NCBI GenBank assembly: GCA_022720335.1
Contig: JAIHVJ010000078.1
Location: forward strand, 1-8,246
DNA: 8,246 nt
Reading direction: 5' to 3'
Origin: Collinsella sp.
GTDB lineage: Bacteria > Actinomycetota > Coriobacteriia > Coriobacteriales > Coriobacteriaceae
Shown here: in pieces, positions 1 through 5,752 of the stretch
How the letters are laid out: each line of letters begins with the position of its first letter
Position numbering within the stretch: position 1 is the stretch's first letter
The notes under the pieces: model-generated
Databases searched by the model: none
What the model saw: the letters and a program-made list of their open reading frames with translations, nothing else
Told to the model about the DNA's origin: nothing
Translations under genes and position numbers: made by a program

Positions 1-50
1 CCCTTGCTGATCTCGATAATGTCATCAAACAGATCGTGTTCCTGCGCCAT
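1..50 (-). CDS. 5' end of an unidentified protein-coding gene, cut by the window edge
   Basis: On the minus strand an ATG at 50-48 opens a frame reading MAQEHDLFDDIIEISK before the window ends. The start is chosen because a strong purine-rich ribosome site, AGGGAGGGG (65-57), lies six bases upstream. The visible peptide is acidic with an amphipathic look, and 16 residues are too few to assign a family. The gene lies downstream of, and in the same direction as, the dehydrogenase cluster. About 150 bases separate it from the truncated GldA-like frame, so it probably has its own promoter. An AT-rich stretch reading TATCAT on the minus strand (about 92-97) could be a -10 box, but no good -35 is visible. 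I am fairly sure this is a real gene start and have no idea of its function. Confidence 0.6.
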   Translation of the reverse strand, partial: MAQEHDLFDDIIEISK

Positions 51-201
51 GCGCGGCCCCTCCCTGAGCAGTGCAAACAAGCAAGAGATAATGATACGCC
101 ATCGGCCCACGCCTCGGGTAAATTACACGCGGCGCATCTTTGCGGCAAATAGCCCATGGCTTATCGCCGCCCCGATTGCACAAGGTCGATCAAGCGCCAA
201 G

Positions 202-528
202 CTATGCCTCGCACATGAGCTGCACGAGCTTCTGTTTGGTCACCTTGGCCTGCTCGTTGGCCATGTTACGCTCGTTACTAAAGACCGCATTTGCAACACC
301 TTGCAGGTCGACATCGGAAATCTCGCTGCACGGACCGTCATAAATCTTAAAGAACGGCTCGCTTAGATCTTCGCCCAGAAATCCATCGACGATCTGTTTG
401 CACAGTCGATCCTCGGTGCCTTGGTCAAACAGGACATAGGCGGAGCACCCCAGCCATGACAGAAATCTGCCTTGACGCGAGAGCTCTCCCGGCCCCTGAA
501 CATACCGGCCCGGACCGCCATAAACCAT
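202..528 (-). pseudogene. Truncated, diverged glycerol dehydrogenase paralogue (N-terminal part only)
   Basis: The frame from ATG 528 encodes 108 residues. About the first 80 align, ungapped over the first 49 or so, with the N-terminus of the GldA encoded at 685-1785. Shared anchors include P-x-(K/R)-Y-(I/V)-Q-G-P-x-E-L, L-G-x-x-A-x-V, a Gly-Phe pair and a late F-x-x-(F/Y)-(N/D)-G-x-C-S. I estimate roughly one third identity, so this is not a recent duplicate. Similarity stops just before the GGGK nucleotide loop. The last 25 or so residues (NMANEQAKVTKQKLVQLMCEA) are unrelated, and the metal-binding half is absent, so it cannot be a working dehydrogenase. The frame stays open up to 654, but that part runs through the gldA terminator. 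No ribosome site precedes 528 or the alternative ATG at 558. The best Shine-Dalgarno-like stretch (GGGCGGA, 553-547) serves an out-of-frame ATG at 539, which would fit a frameshift. I favour a remnant; a short expressed protein is possible. Confidence 0.55.
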
Positions 529-635
529 GGGAGCGTCATACGAGAATCCGCCCTTCATCAAACAACGATTGGCGCAAAGTAACCTGCCCTCTGCACCAAC
601 TTGTGCATTGGAGACAGGCCACTTTGCACCATAGC

Positions 636-672
636 AAAAAAGGGGCAAAGCCATCTGTCGGCTTTGCCCCTT
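636..672 (-). terminator. Rho-independent terminator of gldA
   Basis: A perfect 13-bp stem (AAGGGGCAAAGCC at 640-652 with its complement at 660-672) encloses a 7-base loop. On the minus strand it runs into an uninterrupted T6 tract (641-636, partly inside the stem). It starts 12 bases after the gldA stop codon, and its orientation and position leave little doubt. Confidence 0.9.
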
Positions 673-684
673 CCTTACCTTAGT

Positions 685-1785
685 TTACTCATCCATAAGG
701 TAATAATGACCCAGTGCGTCGGCACCCAGGATGGCGTTTGCGACCATCTCGGGCGTCACCTCAAACGGCATATTGCACATGGTGTCCTCGGGCGCGCACG
801 CGGCCTCGGCAACAATCATGGCCTGCTCGCGCGTAAGCTCGGCAACGCCAAGTTCCTTCATCGTGACCGGCAGGCCAAGCTCAATGCAGAAGCCCAAGAC
901 TTCCTCGAGCTTCTCGGTCGGGGCATCCTCGAGTACCAGCTGGACGATAGTGCCGAAGGCGACCTTCTCGCCGTGATACATGCCGTGGCACTCGGGCAGC
1001 ATCGTCAGACCATTGTGGATGGCATGAGCAGCGGCAAGGCCCGAGCTCTCAAAGCCAATGCCCGAAAGCAGCGTATTGGCCTCGATGATGTGCTCGACGG
1101 CAGGCGTGAGCGCGCCCTTCTCCAGCGCGACCTTGGCCTTGACGCCATCGGCCATAAGCGTCTCGTAGCAGAGCTTGGCGAGCGCCAGACCGGCCATTCC
1201 GCCCTTGCCGCCGGCGCAGGTGCCGCCGTCGGCATCGTGCGTCGCCTGAGCCTCGAAATAGGTTGCGAGCGCATCGCCCATACCGGAAACCGTCAGGCGC
1301 ACCGGGCTCGCCGCGATAACCGTCGTATCCATCAGGACGATATTGGGGTTTGCCTTAAGGAAGAGGTACTTATCAAACTGGCCGTCATCGGTGTAAAGCA
1401 CCGAAAGTGCCGAGCACGGTGCATCGGTCGAGGCAATGGTGGGGCAAATGATAACCGGGGACTCCAGGTAATAGGCGACGGCCTTCGCGGTGTCGAGGAT
1501 CTTGCCGCCACCGACGCCGACGATGATGTCGCAACCGTTGTCGCGAGCGAGCGCAACCAGGCGATCGACCTCGCCCTTGGAGCACTCGCCGTTAAAGTCC
1601 TCAAACAGCAGCTCGGCCTTAGCCTCGGCAAAGCCGCCCTCGATCTTGGCACCGACGCGCTTCTTGCCCGAAGGCGTCACGATGACGAGGGCCTTAGCGC
1701 CGAGCGGCTCGACATAGGAGCCGAGCTTGGCCAGCTCGTCCGGGCCCTGGATGTACTTGCTGGGGCTATTGAAAATTGCAGCCAT
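685..1785 (-). CDS. gldA: Glycerol dehydrogenase (NAD-dependent, metal-containing)
   Basis: This 366-aa protein has the length of E. coli GldA (367 aa). The family oxidises glycerol to dihydroxyacetone with NAD+ in the cytoplasm, and can run in reverse. The N-terminal Rossmann-like half carries the nucleotide loop VGVGGGKILDTAKA (about 89-102). It is followed by the TIASTDAPCS segment (117-125), whose Asp121 is a conserved substrate-site residue. The helical half holds the Zn ligands: Asp171 in SGMGDALATYFEA, His254 in AAHAIHNG and His271 in HGMYHGEK. All match the E. coli numbering. The start at 1785 aligns with family N-termini, although its ribosome site is only GGGATAG. A terminator ends 16 bases upstream of the ATG, so expression must come from readthrough or from a promoter inside the alcohol dehydrogenase gene. 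Together with the neighbouring dehydrogenase it suggests glycerol or polyol fermentation and NADH balancing. The physiological substrate could be another small polyol or hydroxyketone. Confidence 0.92.
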   Translation of the reverse strand: MAAIFNSPSKYIQGPDELAKLGSYVEPLGAKALVIVTPSGKKRVGAKIEGGFAEAKAELLFEDFNGECSKGEVDRLVALARDNGCDIIVGVGGGKILDTAKAVAYYLESPVIICPTIASTDAPCSALSVLYTDDGQFDKYLFLKANPNIVLMDTTVIAASPVRLTVSGMGDALATYFEAQATHDADGGTCAGGKGGMAGLALAKLCYETLMADGVKAKVALEKGALTPAVEHIIEANTLLSGIGFESSGLAAAHAIHNGLTMLPECHGMYHGEKVAFGTIVQLVLEDAPTEKLEEVLGFCIELGLPVTMKELGVAELTREQAMIVAEAACAPEDTMCNMPFEVTPEMVANAILGADALGHYYLMDE

Positions 1786-1801
1786 AACTATCCCATTCTC
1801 T

Positions 1802-1842
1802 AAAAAAGAAAGGGGCTCCGTACGGATACGTGCGGAGCCCCT
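1802..1842 (-). terminator. Rho-independent terminator between the alcohol dehydrogenase gene and gldA
   Basis: On the minus strand AGGGGCTCCG (1842-1833) pairs with CGGAGCCCCT (1820-1811), giving a 10-bp stem. An inner ACG/CGT could extend it past one mismatch. The stem is followed by a T-rich tract, TTTCTTTTTT (1811-1802). It begins about 22 bases after the alcohol dehydrogenase stop and ends 16 bases before the gldA start. It therefore either isolates gldA or acts as a partial terminator or attenuator. Confidence 0.88.
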
Positions 1843-1863
1843 CGTTACGATAACAAGAGTCGA

Positions 1864-3087
1864 TTAGAAATCGATGTCGGTGTCGTAGTAGCAGGCCTTG
1901 AGGATCTTCTCGAAGTCGGCAGCCTTGGTCTCACGCGGGTTCTCGGGCGTGCAGGCGTCCTGCTCGGCGTTCGCGGCGATCTCGGGCAGCTTGGCGAGGA
2001 ACTCCTCCTCGGAAACCATCTGCGGGTTCTCGGCGTCGACCTTCACGCCACCATTCGCGTAATCCTTGATGGACTGCGGAATGTTGAGCTGGTCGTTGAG
2101 GTCGCGGATCTTCTGGACGAGCGCAGCGATGAGCTCCTCGTTGGTCTCGCCGGGAAGGTGCAGGATCTCCTTGGCCACGTAAGCGTAACGCTCGGCAGCA
2201 CGGGGATCCTTGGAGTTCCACTGGATGACCTTGCCCAGGTACATGGCGTTAGCGGCACCGTGGATGATGTGGCCGTTCTCGAAGGCAGCACCGGTCTTGT
2301 GAGCCATGGAGTGAACGATGCCGAGCAGGCCCGAGGAGAAGGCGATACCGGCGATGCACTGAGCCTCGTGCATGTGCTGACGGGCCTCATGGTCGCCAGC
2401 ATAGGACTTGGGCAGCCACTCGACGATCTCGCGGATGCCGTGCAGAGCGTTGGCGTCGGTGAACATAGAGGCGCAGGTGGAAACGTAGGCCTCCATGCAG
2501 TGGGTCAGAGCATCCATGCCGGTGTGAGCGCACAGCTTGGCGGGCATGGTGTAGGTGAGCTCGGGGTCGACGATGGCGACATCAGGGGTGATGTTGAAGT
2601 CGGCCAGCGGGTACTTGATGCCCTTTTCGTAATCCGTGATGACGGAGAATGCGGTGACCTCGGTAGCAGTGCCGGAGGTAGAGGAAATGGCGCAGAAGTG
2701 AGCCTTCTGACGCAGCTCGGGGAAGCTGAACGGCTGGATAATGTTGTCGAAGGACTCCTCGGGATACTCGTAGAAGACCCACATGGCCTTAGCAGCATCG
2801 ATGGGCGAACCGCCGCCGATAGCAACGATCCAGTCGGGCTCGAAGTCGCGCATAGCGGCTGCGCCCTTCATGACGGTCTCGATGGAGGGATCGGACTCGA
2901 CGCCCTCGAACAGCTTGACCTCCATGCCGGCCTCTTTGAGGTCGGCCTCAACGTCCTGCAGGAACCCGCCGCGGCGCATAGAGCTGCCGCCAGAAACGAT
3001 GATGGCCTTCTTACCCTTGAGGTTCTTCACCTCGTGGCGAGCGCCCTCACCAAAGTACAGATCGCGAGGATTGGTAAAACGTCCCAT
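1864..3087 (-). CDS. Iron-containing alcohol dehydrogenase
   Basis: This 407-aa protein belongs to the group III (Fe-type) alcohol dehydrogenases and interconverts an aldehyde and an alcohol with NAD(P)(H). The start at 3087 is preferred over the upstream ATG at 3138 because AGGAGG (3100-3095) sits seven bases before it and family N-termini begin near here (MGRFTNPRDLYFGEG). The nucleotide loop is DWIVAIGGGSPIDAAKAMW (about 85-103). The metal ligands appear as Asp192 and His196 (GMDALTHCMEAY), His263 (HSMAHKTG) and His276 (HGAAN). There is a three-residue or so insertion, NGHII, just before the last ligand. The SSTSGTATEVTAFSVI segment is typical. Overall wording is closest in my memory to the C-terminal dehydrogenase domain of AdhE and to clostridial butanol/ethanol dehydrogenases, so ethanol formation is the best guess. 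1,3-propanediol or lactaldehyde chemistry cannot be excluded. It has its own terminator downstream. Confidence 0.9.
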   Translation of the reverse strand: MGRFTNPRDLYFGEGARHEVKNLKGKKAIIVSGGSSMRRGGFLQDVEADLKEAGMEVKLFEGVESDPSIETVMKGAAAMRDFEPDWIVAIGGGSPIDAAKAMWVFYEYPEESFDNIIQPFSFPELRQKAHFCAISSTSGTATEVTAFSVITDYEKGIKYPLADFNITPDVAIVDPELTYTMPAKLCAHTGMDALTHCMEAYVSTCASMFTDANALHGIREIVEWLPKSYAGDHEARQHMHEAQCIAGIAFSSGLLGIVHSMAHKTGAAFENGHIIHGAANAMYLGKVIQWNSKDPRAAERYAYVAKEILHLPGETNEELIAALVQKIRDLNDQLNIPQSIKDYANGGVKVDAENPQMVSEEEFLAKLPEIAANAEQDACTPENPRETKAADFEKILKACYYDTDIDF

Positions 3088-3127
3088 ACTGTGCCTCCTA
3101 AACAAGCCCCTCTTAGACTTGCGTATA

Positions 3128-3154
3128 TAACGGAGCACCCAATTGGCTCCGTTA
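3128..3154. promoter_or_regulatory. 9-bp perfect inverted repeat, possible operator of the alcohol dehydrogenase gene
   Basis: TAACGGAGC (3128-3136) and its reverse complement GCTCCGTTA (3146-3154) are separated by 9 bases that include the palindrome CCAATTGG. On the minus strand the inner arm overlaps an AT-rich TTATAT (3130-3125). This could be the -10 box of a promoter starting about 30 bases upstream of the dehydrogenase ATG. The outer arm would then cover the -35 position, which lacks a consensus hexamer. That geometry suggests a repressor site. No T-tract follows on either strand, so it is not a terminator. The motif does not match the Rex consensus known to me. Confidence 0.45.
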
Positions 3155-3224
3155 GGACCGGTTTGCGCGTTGCCGGCGATGACAATGCGCGATGTCTAAA
3201 CGTCTCAACGCTCAGACAAACACT

Positions 3225-3230
3225 ATTTTA
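3225..3230 (-). promoter_or_regulatory. Possible -10 box for a longer alcohol dehydrogenase leader
   Basis: The minus strand reads TAAAAT here, matching the -10 consensus at five of six positions. The only hexamer at a suitable distance is TGAATA (18-base spacer), a poor -35. If used, the leader would be about 130 bases and would contain the inverted repeat at 3128-3154. It is offered as an alternative to the TTATAT at 3125-3130. Confidence 0.25.
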
Positions 3231-3379
3231 CCGTTCTGGTTGGTCAGTTATTCACCTAAAGCCGCCAATGATGAAACGTTTTTTCTATCCCTGAAGACCC
3301 TTGTGCGGCATTCATACTCCCAAGCTGGGCAAACGTTTTATCAAGGTTGACTACATATCCCGGGCAGGACCGTGCCCCT

Positions 3380-3422
3380 CCAAAATATGCACCGTTCGCC
3401 GCCAAAAATCGACCGTTTGCGG
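3380..3422. repeat. Tandem imperfect direct repeat (22 + 21 bases)
   Basis: Two abutting units occupy 3380-3401 and 3402-3422. Both begin CCAAAA, carry ACCGTT at the same place (GCACCGTTCGCCG versus CGACCGTTTGCGG) and end in a GC-rich core. One base is deleted in the second unit. The spacing is close to two helical turns, as expected for adjacent protein sites, but a member of a dispersed extragenic repeat family would look the same. Confidence 0.5.
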
Positions 3423-3544
3423 CACCGTGATACCACTCGGTCGTCCAAGGTGCCGACATTTGTGCGACATCCGTCTTCGTGGTGCAAAGGTGCAAGTCCA
3501 AGTGCGGCACCCCCGGTGTGCCACATGCGGGTAAACTAGAACCT

Positions 3545-3550
3545 TATATA
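3545..3550 (+). promoter_or_regulatory. Possible -10 box of the plus-strand operon
   Basis: TATATA lies about 38 bases before the ATG at 3588, in the only AT-rich stretch near the start. No TTGACA-like -35 sits 16-18 bases upstream (the sequence there is CACATG), so support is position and composition only. Confidence 0.3.
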
Positions 3551-3587
3551 GAAACATTTGAACCCTAACCGCAGCAAAGGAGGCCCC

Positions 3588-4664
3588 ATGGCATTCGATC
3601 CCATTCAAGAGGATTGCCATCGCCTCGTTCTTGAGGCCTTGCGCCGCGACAATATCCCGCTCACCGACGGTGCCGCCGTAGAGCGTCTGATGGAACAATT
3701 CACCCGCAACCCCGCACCGCTCATCGTGCACGACCGCGACCGCGCCGGGCACCTCATTGCCAAGGTGGTCGAGGCTGTCGACTACCGCATTCCCTTTATC
3801 CCTGACGATACCCAGGCAGAGCAAGAAGAGGCAGCTGCCGAGAACATGCTCCGCGAGGCAGCCGCGCTCGACCCGGCCAACTGGGATGCCCAGCGCATGC
3901 TGACCGCCCTCACCGCCAGCTCCAACGAGGAATACGTACAGTACTTGGCATCCAAGCGCGATGAAGTCGAGCATGACCTGGCGCTCAAAATCGCCTCGGC
4001 GCAGGACCCCTACGAGCGTGAGGCCGCTGGCGACCTTATGCGCCGCCCCTACCTGCGCTGGCTTGCCGCCTTGGCATCGCGCGCGCTCATTAGCGGACGC
4101 TACCGCATGTCGCTCCAAGCCGCGAATCGCAGCTTGGACTTTGCGCCCAACGACCCCGCTGGTGTCCGCCACACCGCGATGCTCGCTATGGCAAAGCTCG
4201 AATACCCCGCCGAGGAGCTCAAGCGATTTCGCTCTGCCCACTCCGTCCCCTATCTCGCCAACACGCCGCTGCGCCGTCGTCCCAAAGATGCGGAGCGCGA
4301 CTTGGACCCGTGGACGCTCATCGCGCTGATGAGCGCTGCCTGGCGCGAGCTGGACTACGAGGGCGCCGAGCACTACCTGCGTATCCTTGTGCGCTCATGC
4401 CCGCACGCGGCCGAAGCACTCTACTTCCAAACCGAGTTTCCCGATGGTGTCTATGCTCGCGTCAACGTAGGTGTGGGCTCCACCGACGAGCTCGTCCTTG
4501 CGCTGTCCGAGGCAACGCCGGTGCTGCAGGAGGGCCTGGGCGCTCCCGACAACGCCAGCTTTGCCGCCTGGGTCGCCACCAACGATATCGTGCGTTCCCA
4601 GATCGACGAGCGCATCCTGCGGGCGGCCGAGCAGGGCCTGCCGTTTAAGGGAGGAGACCTCTAA
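3588..4664 (+). CDS. Helical-repeat (TPR/ST7-like) protein of unknown function, first of a tandem pair
   Basis: This is a 358-aa, probably cytoplasmic protein with no signal peptide or membrane segment. The start at 3588 is set by AAAGGAGG (3576-3583) four bases upstream; a TTG at 3558 in the same frame has no such site. The chain is almost all predicted helix. Residues 80-160 are Glu/Ala-rich helices with LDPANWDAQRML. Residues 155-215 read like a TPR-type pair, with RYRMSLQAANRSLDFAPNDPAGVR (about 171-194). Residues 240-275 (DPWTLIALMSAAWRELDYEGAEHYLRIL) form another helical pair. The APNDPAGVR turn and the later VGSTDE segment remind me of bacterial ST7-like TPR proteins, but that is an inference from memory. 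It overlaps the next gene by one base (TAATG), so the two are translationally coupled, and it shares order and spacing of motifs with that gene's product. Location before MurT-GatD hints at a cell-wall link. No function is assigned. Confidence 0.85.
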   Translation: MAFDPIQEDCHRLVLEALRRDNIPLTDGAAVERLMEQFTRNPAPLIVHDRDRAGHLIAKVVEAVDYRIPFIPDDTQAEQEEAAAENMLREAAALDPANWDAQRMLTALTASSNEEYVQYLASKRDEVEHDLALKIASAQDPYEREAAGDLMRRPYLRWLAALASRALISGRYRMSLQAANRSLDFAPNDPAGVRHTAMLAMAKLEYPAEELKRFRSAHSVPYLANTPLRRRPKDAERDLDPWTLIALMSAAWRELDYEGAEHYLRILVRSCPHAAEALYFQTEFPDGVYARVNVGVGSTDELVLALSEATPVLQEGLGAPDNASFAAWVATNDIVRSQIDERILRAAEQGLPFKGGDL

Positions 4665-5707
4665 TGGATCCGAGCGTCTACATCCCCGCCTACCTGGAGC
4701 GCACCTATCTGGCGTCGCACCCCGAGCTCACCGATGCAGCACGCGAGCTTGTCCATAACGACATTAGTGCGAATCCCCAAAAGTACGCGCAGTCCGAGCA
4801 TGCCCAGGCGCTGCTGTCCTATGCCGGTGTTCATCGCCACCTGCTCGACGAGCTCCATCGCATCGAGGACATGGGCAGCGACGAGGAGTTCGAGCAGACG
4901 CGCAATCGTCTGTTCGACGACATGCGCGATGAGCTGCTCAAGATCGTCCGCATCGATGCGCATGTCCTCGACGCACAGCTGCTCGCCATCATCCTGGCCG
5001 ACACGCCCGTTGACGCCTGCCTGGGTGACCTGATGAAGCTCGAGGCGACCACGGCCGATTACCTGCAGCAAAGCGTGCCCGGGTTCGACATGGAAGCCCC
5101 GCACTACTGGGCCAATAATGTTTTGGCCGACGGTGTCACTGCAGCAGACCTTACCGTGAGCGAGCCGGCTCTTATCGGGTGGCTTCACACACTCGATGCC
5201 ATCTCGCAGCTGTGCATGGCGAGCGCCCGCTACCGCGCTGCCGCCAACTACGCCCGCCGCGTCCTTAAGGCGGAAGGCTACCCCACCCGAGCCGCAGGCA
5301 CCGTGCTGCTCGCCCTTGCTCGCTTGGAAGACGAGGACGGCTTTTTTGCCCTGGCCCACCAGCTCGAGGAGCAGATGGGAGCCGATGCCCTCGAGAACTC
5401 CCCCTGGTACCTGCTCGCCCGCACGGTCCTCTTGTTCAAAACAAACAAGATGCGCCCGGCGGCGCGTGCGCTGCGTGAGTTCGCTAACCGCTGCGAGGGC
5501 GGCGCGTTCTTCTTGCTGAATCCCATGTACCAGACGCCGTACCTTCCCTGCCGACCCGAGCCACGCGATCCCTGGGATCTTTCGCACCAGGCCGTTTGGG
5601 AAGCGGACGGCATCATCTCGGACACTCCCGACTTTGCCCCCTGGGCCAATGCCTGCGAAGACGTGTCGCAGCTTGCCCAGGAATTTGCGCGCCGCTACGG
5701 ATTTTAG
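4664..5707 (+). CDS. Helical-repeat protein of unknown function, second of a tandem pair
   Basis: This 347-aa soluble, helix-rich protein starts at the ATG overlapping the previous stop (TAATG). A ribosome site GGGAGGAG inside the preceding gene's end (about 4649-4656) supports this start. It appears distantly paralogous to the preceding product. LLKIVRIDAHVLDAQLLA (91-108) parallels that protein's LREAAALDPANWDAQRML. RYRAAANYARRVLKAEGYPTRAAGTVLLALARLE (189-222) parallels RYRMSLQAANRSL...GVRHTAMLAMAKLE. NSPWYLLARTVLLF (245-258) parallels LDPWTLIALMSAAW, and PDFAPWANAC parallels DNASFAAWVATN. Residues 223-245 are acidic (EDEDGFF...LEEQMGADALEN). No catalytic motif is visible, which suggests a scaffold or protein-binding role. 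The murT-gatD fusion begins 45 bases downstream in the same direction with no terminator between, so all three are probably co-transcribed. Function is unknown. Confidence 0.85.
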   Translation: MDPSVYIPAYLERTYLASHPELTDAARELVHNDISANPQKYAQSEHAQALLSYAGVHRHLLDELHRIEDMGSDEEFEQTRNRLFDDMRDELLKIVRIDAHVLDAQLLAIILADTPVDACLGDLMKLEATTADYLQQSVPGFDMEAPHYWANNVLADGVTAADLTVSEPALIGWLHTLDAISQLCMASARYRAAANYARRVLKAEGYPTRAAGTVLLALARLEDEDGFFALAHQLEEQMGADALENSPWYLLARTVLLFKTNKMRPAARALREFANRCEGGAFFLLNPMYQTPYLPCRPEPRDPWDLSHQAVWEADGIISDTPDFAPWANACEDVSQLAQEFARRYGF

Positions 5708-5752
5708 CGACGCACTCGACCCGACCATGTCGTTTACGTTAGGAACGGTTTC

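Larger units (their letters stand above)
3088..3587. other. 500-base divergent intergenic region
   Basis: No convincing gene lies between the two divergent start codons. Short open frames here lack ribosome sites and have low-complexity or Cys/Arg-rich translations. The stretch is visibly less GC-rich near 3190-3350 than the flanking genes. It holds the promoters for the leftward alcohol dehydrogenase and the rightward operon, plus an inverted repeat (3128-3154), two AAACGTTT elements (3274 and 3331) and a tandem 22/21-base repeat (3380-3422). Core promoter matches are weak on both strands, so activator- or repressor-governed promoters are plausible. Confidence 0.6.

Noticed and set aside
142..170. 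Imperfect hairpin (GCGGC...GCCGC with inner AGCC/GGCT) as a terminator of the truncated paralogue
   Set aside because: The stem is interrupted, and on the minus strand no T-tract follows it.
601..1803. Long plus-strand open frame of 400 codons
   Set aside because: It is the antisense shadow of gldA. The minus frame has all GldA motifs, while the plus translation has no recognisable domain and crosses the gldA terminator.
3088..3138. Upstream ATG (3138) as the start of the alcohol dehydrogenase
   Set aside because: The 17 extra residues (basic, MLRYIRKSKRGLFRRHS) are read through the AGGAGG site of the internal ATG and are absent from the family as I know it.
2158..3294. 378-codon plus-strand frame opposite the alcohol dehydrogenase
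   Set aside because: It is a shadow of a strongly supported gene on the other strand, Gly/Val/Leu-rich as expected from antisense GC-rich codons, with no ribosome site.
3347..3352. TTGACT as a -35 box for a plus-strand promoter
   Set aside because: The sequence 16-18 bases downstream is GC-rich (CCGTGC region), with no -10 match.
3351..4373. 340-codon minus-strand frame opposite the first helical-repeat gene
   Set aside because: The plus gene has AAAGGAGG, coupling to the next gene and a paralogue. The minus frame runs across the intergenic repeats and has no supported start.
4661..5728. 355-codon minus-strand frame opposite the second helical-repeat gene
   Set aside because: It is antisense to a gene with coupled start and paralogy, and no homology is recognised.
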